Source: Hirschia sp.
GTDB lineage: Bacteria; Pseudomonadota; Alphaproteobacteria; Caulobacterales; Hyphomonadaceae
Length of the DNA stretch: 64,000 bases
Assembly (NCBI GenBank): GCA_002709235.1
Contig: PAQI01000024.1
Location: 241,658 to 305,657, forward strand
Direction of reading: 5' to 3'
The position numbers were made by a program, and so were the translations under genes. Numbering within the stretch: the stretch's first letter is position 1; every line of letters begins with the position of its first letter. This document shows, piece after piece, positions 25,367-35,236 of this stretch. Under the pieces are notes generated by a model. That model ran no database searches and was not told the DNA's origin. It saw only the letters and a program-made list of their open reading frames with translations.

Positions 25367-27078
25367 CGGATGGGAAAATCAAAGCTGGTCATGGATTGAT
25401 CGAAACACTCAAGGTCTATTCAGAACCGAAAATTGCCATGATGCTGGTTCTTGGTTTTGCTGCCGGTCTTCCTTTTCTGCTTTATTTTTCTACGCTCGGA
25501 TTCTGGCTGGAAAATTCAGATGTCGATGTTGCGCTGATCGGATTTTTCTCATGGTTCGGGCTGGCATACTCCTTCAAATTCCTGTGGGCACCGATTGTTG
25601 ACCGATTTGATCCACCTGGATTTGCGCGCATGTTCGGACGCCGCAGGGCGTGGATATTTGTGGCACAGATCGGCGTGGCCGTCGGACTGGCAGGTATTGG
25701 GTTGAGTGACCCCACACGAAATCTTGCTGCAACTGCGCTGTTTTCTTTTTTACTTGCCTTCAGCTCTGCTACCCAGGACATCGGTATTGATGCATGGCGT
25801 ATAGAGGCCGCCTCAAATGATGACGAACAGGGGCCTTTGGCAGCCGCCTATCAATATGGCTACAAGGTCGGCATGATCATTGCCGGAGGTGTGGCCTTGT
25901 TCATCGCGGAATTTGCAGGTTTTCCGATTGCCTATATCGCCATGGCGGCCTGCATGATCACTGCTGCGATTGTATTTTCAATTTGGGATCGACCAACTGG
26001 TTTGAAGGCTGCTGGTGCTGCGGGCGTGGCCCTTTTGTCGATCGGGCTGTTTTCCGCCTTCGGCGCGCTAGGGGAGCTGCCTCTTTCGCAATGGGCACAT
26101 TGGCTCATGTTCGGTCTGAAATGGCTCTTCATTATTATTACCGGAATTTCCAGTGTCGGCTTTTTAACCGCGCTGGTCATGGCGTTGATGTCGCCAGGAA
26201 ATGCTCAGCGATTTCACGCCTTTGACATTTTCAAGGGATTGTTGTTCGCAATAGCGGGAATCGGCGCAATTGGCCTGGTTGCAGCTCTGATTGGAGCCGC
26301 CATTCCCGCCTTACTGTCAGTGCTCAGCATCGAGCTGTCAAAAGGTGATGTTGGCAAGATAGCAGTTTATATCGCATTGGCTCCAATAATCGCCTGCCTG
26401 ATTCTCACACCGCTTATCCGGCGGTTGAAGCCGGATGCACCATTGCTGACGCATCCTGCGCTAGGCGCCTTTGTCGATTTCTTCTGGAGAAATGGCTGGA
26501 TTGCTGTCCTCATACTGTTGTTTGTTTCTGCATACAGATTGAGCGACATCGTGATGGGGATCATGGCCAAGCCAGCCTATAGCGCCATGGGCTACTCGGC
26601 AGGTGAAGTCGGCCTGATGAGTGGAATCTATGGCGTCTGGATTGTCTTTGTCGGCGTAGCTCTGGCTGGAGTCTCGGCAATAAAGCTGGGACTGCGCACT
26701 TCACTGGTCATTGGGGCCGTCGTCTCGGTCATTGGCAATATCGCTTTTGCCTGGCTGGTGAATCAGTCTTCAGACAGCCTGTTCCCATTATTTGTAGCCA
26801 TCACAGCCGACAATATCGCAGGTGGTTTCGCAGGCACGATTTTTGTCGCCTATATGTCAACCCTTGTGAACAAGTCATTTGCGGGGACCCAGTATGCGAT
26901 ATTCTCATCGATCTACAGCCTTGGCCCGAAACTGCTTGCTGGGACATCCGGGCTGATTGTTGCTCAGCACGGATATTCCAATTTTTTCCTGTTCGCTGCC
27001 GCATTGGGAATACCGGCAATATTCCTGTCTCTTTTTGCGGACCGCTGGCGACCTCAAACCGGCACCCTCGATGGGTAA
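25363..27078 (+). CDS. ampG: AmpG-type muropeptide permease (MFS)
   Basis: 571 residues, 12-14 membrane helices, imports anhydro-muropeptides for cell-wall recycling. MMLVLGFAAGLPFLLYFSTLGFWL at the first helix, then KFLWAPIVDRFDPPGF and GRRRAWIF, then FSSATQDIGIDAWRIE, are the AmpG signatures. The middle loop (residues ~210-330) is long and adds hydrophobic segments. ATG 25363 overlaps the hybrid kinase stop (ATGA), so the two are translated together; the function of that link is unknown. Convergent with maeB. Confidence 0.9.
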   Translation: MTDGKIKAGHGLIETLKVYSEPKIAMMLVLGFAAGLPFLLYFSTLGFWLENSDVDVALIGFFSWFGLAYSFKFLWAPIVDRFDPPGFARMFGRRRAWIFVAQIGVAVGLAGIGLSDPTRNLAATALFSFLLAFSSATQDIGIDAWRIEAASNDDEQGPLAAAYQYGYKVGMIIAGGVALFIAEFAGFPIAYIAMAACMITAAIVFSIWDRPTGLKAAGAAGVALLSIGLFSAFGALGELPLSQWAHWLMFGLKWLFIIITGISSVGFLTALVMALMSPGNAQRFHAFDIFKGLLFAIAGIGAIGLVAALIGAAIPALLSVLSIELSKGDVGKIAVYIALAPIIACLILTPLIRRLKPDAPLLTHPALGAFVDFFWRNGWIAVLILLFVSAYRLSDIVMGIMAKPAYSAMGYSAGEVGLMSGIYGVWIVFVGVALAGVSAIKLGLRTSLVIGAVVSVIGNIAFAWLVNQSSDSLFPLFVAITADNIAGGFAGTIFVAYMSTLVNKSFAGTQYAIFSSIYSLGPKLLAGTSGLIVAQHGYSNFFLFAAALGIPAIFLSLFADRWRPQTGTLDG

Positions 27079-27124
27079 TACATCAAGTGATGAAATGTCA
27101 GTGTCCGGTCAGGTCAGCGAATAC

Positions 27125-29428
27125 CTAACCGCGCATTTCCCACTTCTTGCCATCGGCCTGTGCGTGTGGGTCGAAAGCGGCGAAGGTGGCAAGGTTCACG
27201 ATATCGGCCACGGTTGAATCCAGCTGCGTGATCTGGATCGGCGCGTTCAGACCCAGCAGCAATGGGCCCACCACAGTGGCATTACCCATTTCAGCTGTCA
27301 GCTTGGTCGAGATTGAAGCGGCGTGGATGGCGGGCATGATCATCACATTGACCGGTCCCGTCAGGCGGCAGAAGGGGAATATCTCCTTTGCCCGCTTGTT
27401 GTTGAGCGCAATGTCCACGGCGATGTCGCCTTCATATTCAAAGTCCACATCATTGCGTTCATCAAGCACTTCGGCGGCCTGGCGCATGACATCCGCGCGC
27501 TCGCCGGTCGGGTAGCCGAATGTCGAATAGGCCATGAACCCAACGCGGGGGATATAACCCAGCCCGCGCACCACCTTGGCGGCCATCATCGCGATCTCCG
27601 CCAGTTCATCGGCTTCGGGAAGCTCGGTGATATTGGTGTCGGCGATGAAGAGCGGGCCCTTCTTGGTGATGATGATCGACATACCGATCGTGCGCTCGCC
27701 CTTGCGCTCATCCACGACCATGCGGATGTCGGAAAGGGCTGTGTCGAAATTACGGGTCACACCCGTGACCATGCCGTCTGCATCGCCCATCGCGACCATG
27801 CAGGCCCCGAACACGTTACGGTCATTGTTCACCAGTCGCTGAACATCACGTTGCAACAGGCCCTGGCGCTTCTGGCGCTCATAGACGTGATCGAAATAGT
27901 CAGGATTGCGGTCTGACATGCGCGCATTGATGATTTCAAGCTCACCTTCCGGCACGCCGACAAGCCGCATATTGCGGGTCACCTGTTCCTCACGGCCAAT
28001 CAGGATCGGATGGCCCAGACCCGCTGTCTTGAAGTTCCATGCGGCGCGGATGACCTGCGGCTCCTCACCTTCTGCAAACACGATACGCTTGGTGTCAGCG
28101 CGGCGCAGTTGAACCTGATAGCGCTGCAGGAAGCCAGCCGTCGGATCAAGCCGGCGCTCCAGCTGGTCGCGATAGGCATCCATGTCCTCAATGGGTTTGC
28201 GGGCAACACCTGTTTCCATCGCGGCCTTTGCCACGAAGGGGGGAATATAGGAGATCAGGCGTGGGTCGAACGGGGCAGGGATGATATATTCCGGTCCGAA
28301 TTTCGGGCGCTTGCCATGATAGGCTGTCGCCACTTCATCGGGCACATCCTCGCGCGCCAGCTGGGCCAATGCCTGGGCGCAGGCAACCTTCATCTCTTCA
28401 TTGATGGCTGATGCGCGCACATCCAGCGCACCCCTGAAGATATAGGGAAAGCCCAATACATTGTTGACCTGGTTGGGATAGTCAGACCGCCCGGTCGCCA
28501 TGATCGCATCGCCGCGCACTTCCAGCACCTCTTCGGGTGTGATTTCCGGGTCGGGATTGGCCATGGCGAAGATGATCGGGTTCTTGGCCATGGATTTGAC
28601 CATGGCCTTGGTGACAGCGCCCTTGACCGACAATCCCATGAAACAATCTGCGCCCTTCATGGCATCAGCCAGGGTTCGTTTGTCAGTATCCACGGCGAAG
28701 GCCGATTTGAACTGGTCCATGCGTTCGGTCCGGCCCTGATAGATCACGCCGGTGGAATCACAGATCAGGATGTTTTCACGCTTGACGCCCAGACGGTTGA
28801 TGAGGCCGGAAACGGAAAGCCCGGCGGCACCCGCACCGGAAACGGCAACTTTCACATCCTCAAGCTTGCGGCCCGTGATCTCACAGGCATTGATCAGCCC
28901 GGCTGCAGCGATGATCGCGGTGCCGTGCTGGTCGTCATGGAAAACAGGGATGTTCAGCCTTTCGCGCAGTTCCGCTTCGATCTGGAAACATTCGGGGGCC
29001 TTGATGTCTTCCAGATTGATACCGCCAAAGGTCGCGCCGAACATGCGCACGGCCTCGATGATCTTGTCCGGGTCTTTCTCATCCAGTTCGATGTCGATGG
29101 AATCAACATCGGCAAAACGCTTGAACAGGACGGACTTGCCTTCCATCACCGGCTTGGATGCCATGGCGCCAAGATCACCCAGACCGAGGATCGCGGTCCC
29201 ATTGGACACCACGGCCACCATGTTTCCCTTGGAGGTGTAATCATAGGCCAGGTCTTCATTCTCGGCGATCGCCTTCACCGGAACAGCAACACCGGGGGAA
29301 TAGGCTAGCGACAGGTCGCGCTGGGTCGCCATCGGCTTGGTCGCCACCACCGCCAGTTTACCGGGGGTAGGTTCCTGGTGGAAAGCCAGTGCTTCTTCAT
29401 CGGTGAATGCCGGGCGGTCAGTGCTCAT
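27125..29428 (-). CDS. maeB: NADP-dependent malic enzyme with phosphotransacetylase-like domain
   Basis: Makes pyruvate from malate with NADPH. 767 residues: malic enzyme part (residues 1-~430) with SLAYSPGVAVP, the catalytic Tyr-Lys region, VFHDDQHGTA and the dinucleotide motif VSGAGAAGLSVSGL; then a phosphotransacetylase-like domain (~440-767; KRIVFAEGEEPQVIRAA, GPVNVMIMPAIHAASIS) that is regulatory rather than catalytic in MaeB. ATG 29428 gives the conserved N-terminus MSTDRPAFTDEEALAFHQ. Divergent from mutS over 234 bases in which I see no clear motif. Confidence 0.96.
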   Translation of the reverse strand: MSTDRPAFTDEEALAFHQEPTPGKLAVVATKPMATQRDLSLAYSPGVAVPVKAIAENEDLAYDYTSKGNMVAVVSNGTAILGLGDLGAMASKPVMEGKSVLFKRFADVDSIDIELDEKDPDKIIEAVRMFGATFGGINLEDIKAPECFQIEAELRERLNIPVFHDDQHGTAIIAAAGLINACEITGRKLEDVKVAVSGAGAAGLSVSGLINRLGVKRENILICDSTGVIYQGRTERMDQFKSAFAVDTDKRTLADAMKGADCFMGLSVKGAVTKAMVKSMAKNPIIFAMANPDPEITPEEVLEVRGDAIMATGRSDYPNQVNNVLGFPYIFRGALDVRASAINEEMKVACAQALAQLAREDVPDEVATAYHGKRPKFGPEYIIPAPFDPRLISYIPPFVAKAAMETGVARKPIEDMDAYRDQLERRLDPTAGFLQRYQVQLRRADTKRIVFAEGEEPQVIRAAWNFKTAGLGHPILIGREEQVTRNMRLVGVPEGELEIINARMSDRNPDYFDHVYERQKRQGLLQRDVQRLVNNDRNVFGACMVAMGDADGMVTGVTRNFDTALSDIRMVVDERKGERTIGMSIIITKKGPLFIADTNITELPEADELAEIAMMAAKVVRGLGYIPRVGFMAYSTFGYPTGERADVMRQAAEVLDERNDVDFEYEGDIAVDIALNNKRAKEIFPFCRLTGPVNVMIMPAIHAASISTKLTAEMGNATVVGPLLLGLNAPIQITQLDSTVADIVNLATFAAFDPHAQADGKKWEMRG

Positions 29429-29662
29429 GAGTGCGACTTCCTTGACGATCACTACAGTGCGAGCCGGATTGCAGACCGTAGTTTTGAGTGATTCCAAAAA
29501 TGTCCTTCTATGCGCCTTGAGCCGCCTTCACAACCACTACAAGGGGTGGGGATGGAGATTGATCCTCAAAGCGGTCGTCCTGGCGCGGAAGGCTGAGGAT
29601 AACTCCGGCTTTGAATGTGATGAGGCTTGCAGCCATGGCGCGCATGGTTAGCATCCCGCAGC

Positions 29663-32344
29663 ATGTCCTCAACGCCATCTCCATTCATGGTCCAGTATCT
29701 GGAAATCAAGGCGCGCCACCCCGATGCGCTTTTGTTTTTCCGCATGGGCGATTTTTACGAGCTCTTCTTCGAGGATGCCGTGCAGGCCGCCGAGGCGCTG
29801 GACATCACCCTGACGGCGCGCGGGCACAATCATGATGGTGAAAAAATACCCATGGCAGGCGTGCCGTTCCATGCCGCCGAAGGCTATCTTGCGCGTCTGA
29901 TCCGGCAGGGCTTTCGCGTGGCTGTGTGTGAGCAGTTGGAAGATCCTGCTGACGCCAAGAAGCGCGGCTATAAATCAGTGGTCAGGCGAGATGTTGTGCG
30001 GATCGTCACGCCCGGCACGCTGACCGAAGACAATCTGCTGGAGGCGCGCAGCTCGAACATTCTTGCCGCGATCGGTCTTGAAGCATCAGGCGCAAATGCA
30101 GCCATTGCGCTGGCAGATGTCTCCACCGGCCGGTTCGAGGTCTTTGATTGTGCCGCTGAATCCGTTGGTGAAGCGCTGGCTGCCATTGCGCCAAAGGAAA
30201 TCCTGATCGCGGATAGTGTTCTGGCCCGGCCTCTGTTCGCAGACATGGGTGAGGTCCAGTCCGCCCCGGTCACACCGCGTCCGAAGGTCAAGTCAGACCC
30301 GGGCGTAGGGGAGCGTCTGCTCAAGCGGGCATTCGAAGTTTCGGCTCTGGACGGCTTTGGAGATTTCACGAAAGCGGAATTGTCTGCCTGTGCCCTCTTG
30401 ATGGATTATCTGATCCTGACCCAGGCGGGTGAGGCACCGCGCCTGGACCCGCCTCGTCGCAAACAGGGCGAAGGAGTGATGGCAATCGATCCGGCCACAC
30501 GCGCCAGTCTGGAAATCGATCAGGCTGTGGCGGGAGGCCGCAAGGGCTCGCTCTTGCACGCCATTGACCGCACATTGACAGCGCCGGGTGCGCGCAGGCT
30601 GGCAGACCAGCTGGCGCGGCCATTGCTCGATATCCAGACCATCGCCAATCGTCAGGATGCCATCGCATTCTTTCTGGAAGCGCGCGATATGCGGGCCGAG
30701 CTGCGCGACATTCTCAAGCGTGCAGCTGACCTGGAACGCGCCCGCATGCGGTTGAAGCTGGGTCGGGGCGGGCCAAGGGATCTGGCTGCCATCGCCGCCG
30801 CCTTACGCACAGGTGCCCAGCTGGCGCAGGCGATGACACCAACGCTTGGCGAACTTCCCGCACTGTTACGCGATGCCAGCCAACAGCTGGACCTTGCCCG
30901 CCATGATAATATTCGCGCGCTGGCGGATGACCTCAATGCGGCGATCAGTGAAGATGCACCCGTGCTCGTGCGCGATGGTGGCTTTGTGAATGCGGGCTAT
31001 GATGAGGTGCTGGATGAATCCCGCAGCCTGCGTGATGACAGCCGCAAGATCATCGCCAGCCTGCAAACCCGATATGCCGAAGACACGGGCGTTTCCACCC
31101 TCAAGGTGAAGCACAACAAGGTGCTGGGTTATTTCATCGACGTCACGGCGCGCCATGCCTCGACCCTGCAGGAGGCGCCGCATAATTCCACTTTCATTCA
31201 CCGCCAGACCATCGCAAGTGCGGTGCGCTTCACAACGCCCGAGCTGGGCGATCTGGATGGCCGCATCGCGCGGGCCGATGAAGATGCGCGCCAGCGTGAG
31301 CTTGAAATCTTCAATCGGCTGGTCCTGGCTTGTGAGCGCGAATCCGATGGCCTGCGCGCCTGTGCCGAAGCCCTCGCGGCGATAGATGTTGCCGCAGCGC
31401 TGGCTGAATGGGCGCATGAAGCCGATTGCGTGCGGCCCGTGGTGGATGACAGTCTCAGATTCGAGGCGGAAGCCGTGCGCCATCCGGTCGTCGAAGCCGC
31501 ACTGCGCCAACAGGGCGAAGGCTTCACCGCCAATGATTGCAGGCTGGATGCAGGTGACGCACAGGGACCGCGCCTGTTGATGGTGACCGGCCCTAACATG
31601 GCGGGTAAATCCACCTATCTGCGCCAGAATGTCCTGATGGCGATATTGGCGCAGGCGGGTTGTTTTGTCCCGGCGCGAAAGCTGGAAATGGGTCTGGTCG
31701 ACCGCGTCTATTCACGCGTGGGTGCGTCCGATGACCTGGCCCGCGGGCGGTCTACCTTCATGGTCGAGATGATCGAGACAGCGGCCATCCTCAACCAGTC
31801 AACACGTCGCGCCTTTGTCATTCTTGATGAAGTGGGGCGCGGCACGGCAACTTATGACGGACTGGCGATCGCCTGGGCCGCTGTCGAACACCTGCATGAG
31901 AAAAACCGCTGCCGGGGCATTTTCGCTACCCATTACCATGAGCTGACCGATCTGGCCGAGCAATTGGACAGTGCTGCCAATGTGTCCCTGCGGGCCAAGG
32001 AATGGAATGGCGAACTGGTATTCCTGCACGATGTGAAACCGGGTGCGGCAGACCGGTCCTATGGTGTGCAGGTGGCCAAGCTTGCCGGATTGCCGCGCGC
32101 TGCGGTCAAACGCGCAGAGGAAGTGCTGGCACGGCTGGAAGGTGAGGCCCTCAAATCCGGAGCACCATTGGCAGATCTGCCCTTGTTTGCCGCCTTTGCA
32201 GAACCAGAGACAGGTAAGCCTTCCAGTGAGGCACAGGCCAATGTACTGCAGGAAAGACTTCTCGAATTGGACCCCGACGAGATGACCCCGCGAGAGGCGC
32301 TGGCGGCACTCTATGAACTGCGGGCATTGACCGAGAAAAACTGA
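29663..32344 (+). CDS. mutS: DNA mismatch repair protein MutS
   Basis: Recognises mismatches and starts repair. 893 residues from ATG 29663. [12 protein letters not shown] near residue 30 holds the mismatch-reading Phe-x-Glu; the connector, lever and clamp domains follow; the ATPase has Walker [17 protein letters not shown] (~residue 645), [17 protein letters not shown] and Walker [17 protein letters not shown], then THYHEL. The C-terminus ([11 protein letters not shown]) is the dimer/tetramer tail. First gene of the conserved mutS-glnD-murJ-trpS order. Confidence 0.97.
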   Translation: MSSTPSPFMVQYLEIKARHPDALLFFRMGDFYELFFEDAVQAAEALDITLTARGHNHDGEKIPMAGVPFHAAEGYLARLIRQGFRVAVCEQLEDPADAKKRGYKSVVRRDVVRIVTPGTLTEDNLLEARSSNILAAIGLEASGANAAIALADVSTGRFEVFDCAAESVGEALAAIAPKEILIADSVLARPLFADMGEVQSAPVTPRPKVKSDPGVGERLLKRAFEVSALDGFGDFTKAELSACALLMDYLILTQAGEAPRLDPPRRKQGEGVMAIDPATRASLEIDQAVAGGRKGSLLHAIDRTLTAPGARRLADQLARPLLDIQTIANRQDAIAFFLEARDMRAELRDILKRAADLERARMRLKLGRGGPRDLAAIAAALRTGAQLAQAMTPTLGELPALLRDASQQLDLARHDNIRALADDLNAAISEDAPVLVRDGGFVNAGYDEVLDESRSLRDDSRKIIASLQTRYAEDTGVSTLKVKHNKVLGYFIDVTARHASTLQEAPHNSTFIHRQTIASAVRFTTPELGDLDGRIARADEDARQRELEIFNRLVLACERESDGLRACAEALAAIDVAAALAEWAHEADCVRPVVDDSLRFEAEAVRHPVVEAALRQQGEGFTANDCRLDAGDAQGPRLLMVTGPNMAGKSTYLRQNVLMAILAQAGCFVPARKLEMGLVDRVYSRVGASDDLARGRSTFMVEMIETAAILNQSTRRAFVILDEVGRGTATYDGLAIAWAAVEHLHEKNRCRGIFATHYHELTDLAEQLDSAANVSLRAKEWNGELVFLHDVKPGAADRSYGVQVAKLAGLPRAAVKRAEEVLARLEGEALKSGAPLADLPLFAAFAEPETGKPSSEAQANVLQERLLELDPDEMTPREALAALYELRALTEKN

Positions 32345-32398
32345 TCGCGACACAGTGTGATGTTGTGCTGGCAGAGCAAATGGCGCTACTACGCGTGT

Positions 32399-35224
32399 AT
32401 GATTGCTCAACCAGATACCTACGCGAAAACCCGGATCAAGCCCAAGAAGTGGCGGATCGCCGACATTGTCGACGGACGCAATCTGCGTGTGCAGCTGACA
32501 GCAGCGCATATGGACAATGCCTCGAATGAAATGATGGCTCGCGCCCGGGTGTTGGACCTCCTGCATGGCGCCATGTTCCGCGGACGGATGATTGCGCAGG
32601 AACGACTTGAAATGGGAGCCGATGGTCTCGATACGGCACGCTTGCTGTCGGCCGTTATGGATGAGGTTCTCAGCGCGCTTTACGACTATACCATCACACA
32701 TGTTTTCCGGTCGCGAAATCTCACAGAGGGAGAGCGGATGGCAGTCCTTGCCGTAGGTGGTTATGGGCGCAGTGCGCTGGCACCGTCATCGGATGTCGAC
32801 CTCCTGTTTGTGCGCACCTACAAACAGACCCCCTGGGCCGAGAGCGTGATTGAATACATGCTCTACATGCTCTGGGATCTGGGCTTGAAGGTCGGCCATT
32901 CCTTCAGGACAATTGACGAGTGCATTCGCTTGTCAAAGGAAGATGTCACCATCCAGACAGCCATGCTTGATCGACGGTTCCTGTTTGGTGATGAGCAGAT
33001 CGCCGACAAGCTGACCGAGCGTTACAACCGGGAAATCGTTGAGGGTGGGGGCGCGGCATTTGTGGCGGCCAAGCTCGAAGAGCGCGACAGGCGTATCGCA
33101 AAGCAGGGCGGTTCACGCTATCGGGTCGAGCCAAACATCAAGGACGGCAAGGGCGGTCTGCGAGACCTTCAGACCCTGTTCTGGCTCGCGCGGTTTCTTC
33201 ATGGCGGGGCAAATTTTGACAAGGTTCTTGCCAATGCGGCGTTCACCCGGCGGGAAGCTGCAGTGTTCAGGCGTGAAGCGCGTTTCTTATGGACTGTAAG
33301 ATGTCACCTGCATTTCCTGGCCGGGCGCCCCGAAGAGCGTCTGTCATTTGATTTGCAGCCTGAAATGGCTGCACGTCTGGATTTTGTCGACAAGGGTGGC
33401 ATGTCAGCGGTCGAGCGTTTCATGAAGCGTTACTTCCTTGCCGCCAAGGAGGTTGGCGCATTGACCCGGTTGCTCTGTGCGCGCCTTGAAGCACAGGAGC
33501 AGAAGCGACCATCGGGATTGCTGCGCTTTTTGCCCACGCCCGCTCCAAAGCCGCTGAAGGATGATCGTTTCATCCTGGAAGCCGGTCGGGTGTCGGTGAC
33601 AACAACCGATATTTTCGAGGACGACCCGAAAAACATGTTTCGCCTGTTCATCGAGGCGGACAAGGCGGGCCTGGATGTTCACCCTGAAGCCATGCGCGCG
33701 GTGCGAGATTATTCGCGCCGGATCACCAAGACATTCCGCGCGGATAATGAGGCAAAGGAACTGTTCCTGGAACTGGCAACATCCCCCGACCATCCCGGCA
33801 CCACATTGAAACTGATGAACGAGACTGGCTTGCTGGGTCGCTTCCTGCCGGAATTTGGCCGGATCGTGTGTCAGACCCAGTTCAACATGTATCACCATTT
33901 TACCGTGGATGAGCATACGCTGCGCGCCGTTGACATCATGAACGAGATCGAGCGCGGCCGTAAGGCGGAAGACCACCCGCTATCAACCGAGATCTTTCCC
34001 AAGATCCGCAATCGCCGGGCGCTTTATCTCGCCATGTTGCTGCATGATACCGGCAAGGGGCAGGGCGACCAGCAGATCGAGGGCGAACGCACGGCGCGCG
34101 AGGCATGCCTGAGGCTGGGCCTGCCCAAGGATGAGGCCGAGCTGGTGGCCTGGCTGGTGGGGCATCACCTCGAGATGAGTGACACGGCCCAACGCCGCGA
34201 TATCTCCGAACCTGTCACGATTGTTGAATTCGCCAAGCTTGTCGGATCGGTAGAAAAGCTGCGTCTGCTGCTTGTCCTGACGGTCTGCGATATCTGCGCG
34301 GTTGGTCCGGGTGTCTGGAACGCCTGGAAGGGTCAGTTGCTGCGTGAGCTTTATTATGCTGCCGAAGCCGCATTGAGCAGTGGCGGTGCGGTTGAACAGG
34401 CTGTGCGTGATCAGATGCGCGCGCGTGCGGAAGATTCGCGTGCGGCGCTGCGCAAGTCGATTGGTGAAGTCCCAAGAGAGCTGGATGTTCTAGAGGACGC
34501 ATACTGGAACACGTTTGACGCCGAATATCTGGCCTGGCATGCGCGCACGGTTGGCGGCGTCGGCAATGGCGTTGCGGCGGGTGCACGTGTCGATATCGGA
34601 CGCGGTATTACCGAAGTCGTGCTCTATGGGTCAGACCGGCCAGCCCTGTTCGCCAATCTCTGTGGCGTACTGACCGCAGCCGGTGCGAACATTCAGGTCG
34701 TGCGATTGTTTGCCGGTGAGGGTGGGGCAATCATGGATGTGTTTGATGTGATGGATGCATCCGGTGCGCCTTTCTGTGAAAAGGAGCCATCGCGGCTTCA
34801 GGTTCTCACCGATGCCCTGAACGCGGCGGCGCGCGGGGAGCTGGCGGCGGATCAGATCAATACACCGCCACTTCAGGCAACACGCCGCCAGGCGGCCTTC
34901 ATCATCAAGCCCGAGGTGCATATAGACCGACAATCAGCCACCGAAGCGATCATGATCGAGCTGATGGGCCGCGACCGGCCGGGGCTGATGCATGATATCG
35001 CAGTGTGTCTGCTCAAGCATGACCTTTCGATCCAGTCGGCCCATGCGGAAAGCGACAGCATGCTCATCCATGATGTATTCTATGTCCTTGCTTCCGAAGT
35101 GGAAGCACTGGACGAGGCCGCGATCAAGGCAGATCTTCTGGCGGTTCTCAAGCGTGAGGAACCAGACGCTCCACGCACACCCATCGGGGCATTGGCCCAG
35201 GCCGTCGCCTCTGACGACAGATAA
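32399..35224 (+). CDS. glnD: Bifunctional PII uridylyltransferase/uridylyl-removing enzyme
   Basis: Glutamine sensor that modifies PII proteins. 941 residues: nucleotidyltransferase motif VGGYGRSALAPSSDVDLLFV (~residues 107-126), PNIKDGKGGLRDLQTLFW, the HD domain (YHHFTVDEHTL, LLHDTGKG) and two C-terminal ACT domains (~730-800 and ~840-920) starting EVVLYGSDRPALFANLCGV and MIELMGRDRPGLMHDIA. The start is uncertain: ATG 32399 has no clear ribosome site, and GTG 32357 / ATG 32360 are in frame. No PII gene (glnB) lies in the window. Confidence 0.95.
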   Translation: MIAQPDTYAKTRIKPKKWRIADIVDGRNLRVQLTAAHMDNASNEMMARARVLDLLHGAMFRGRMIAQERLEMGADGLDTARLLSAVMDEVLSALYDYTITHVFRSRNLTEGERMAVLAVGGYGRSALAPSSDVDLLFVRTYKQTPWAESVIEYMLYMLWDLGLKVGHSFRTIDECIRLSKEDVTIQTAMLDRRFLFGDEQIADKLTERYNREIVEGGGAAFVAAKLEERDRRIAKQGGSRYRVEPNIKDGKGGLRDLQTLFWLARFLHGGANFDKVLANAAFTRREAAVFRREARFLWTVRCHLHFLAGRPEERLSFDLQPEMAARLDFVDKGGMSAVERFMKRYFLAAKEVGALTRLLCARLEAQEQKRPSGLLRFLPTPAPKPLKDDRFILEAGRVSVTTTDIFEDDPKNMFRLFIEADKAGLDVHPEAMRAVRDYSRRITKTFRADNEAKELFLELATSPDHPGTTLKLMNETGLLGRFLPEFGRIVCQTQFNMYHHFTVDEHTLRAVDIMNEIERGRKAEDHPLSTEIFPKIRNRRALYLAMLLHDTGKGQGDQQIEGERTAREACLRLGLPKDEAELVAWLVGHHLEMSDTAQRRDISEPVTIVEFAKLVGSVEKLRLLLVLTVCDICAVGPGVWNAWKGQLLRELYYAAEAALSSGGAVEQAVRDQMRARAEDSRAALRKSIGEVPRELDVLEDAYWNTFDAEYLAWHARTVGGVGNGVAAGARVDIGRGITEVVLYGSDRPALFANLCGVLTAAGANIQVVRLFAGEGGAIMDVFDVMDASGAPFCEKEPSRLQVLTDALNAAARGELAADQINTPPLQATRRQAAFIIKPEVHIDRQSATEAIMIELMGRDRPGLMHDIAVCLLKHDLSIQSAHAESDSMLIHDVFYVLASEVEALDEAAIKADLLAVLKREEPDAPRTPIGALAQAVASDDR

Positions 35225-35236
35225 GGTTCGCCGAAT

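Noticed and set aside
31799..32701. A 300-codon minus-strand frame over the mutS end and glnD start
   Set aside because: It overlaps Walker B of MutS and the N-terminus of GlnD, both certain; composition is typical of antisense frames.
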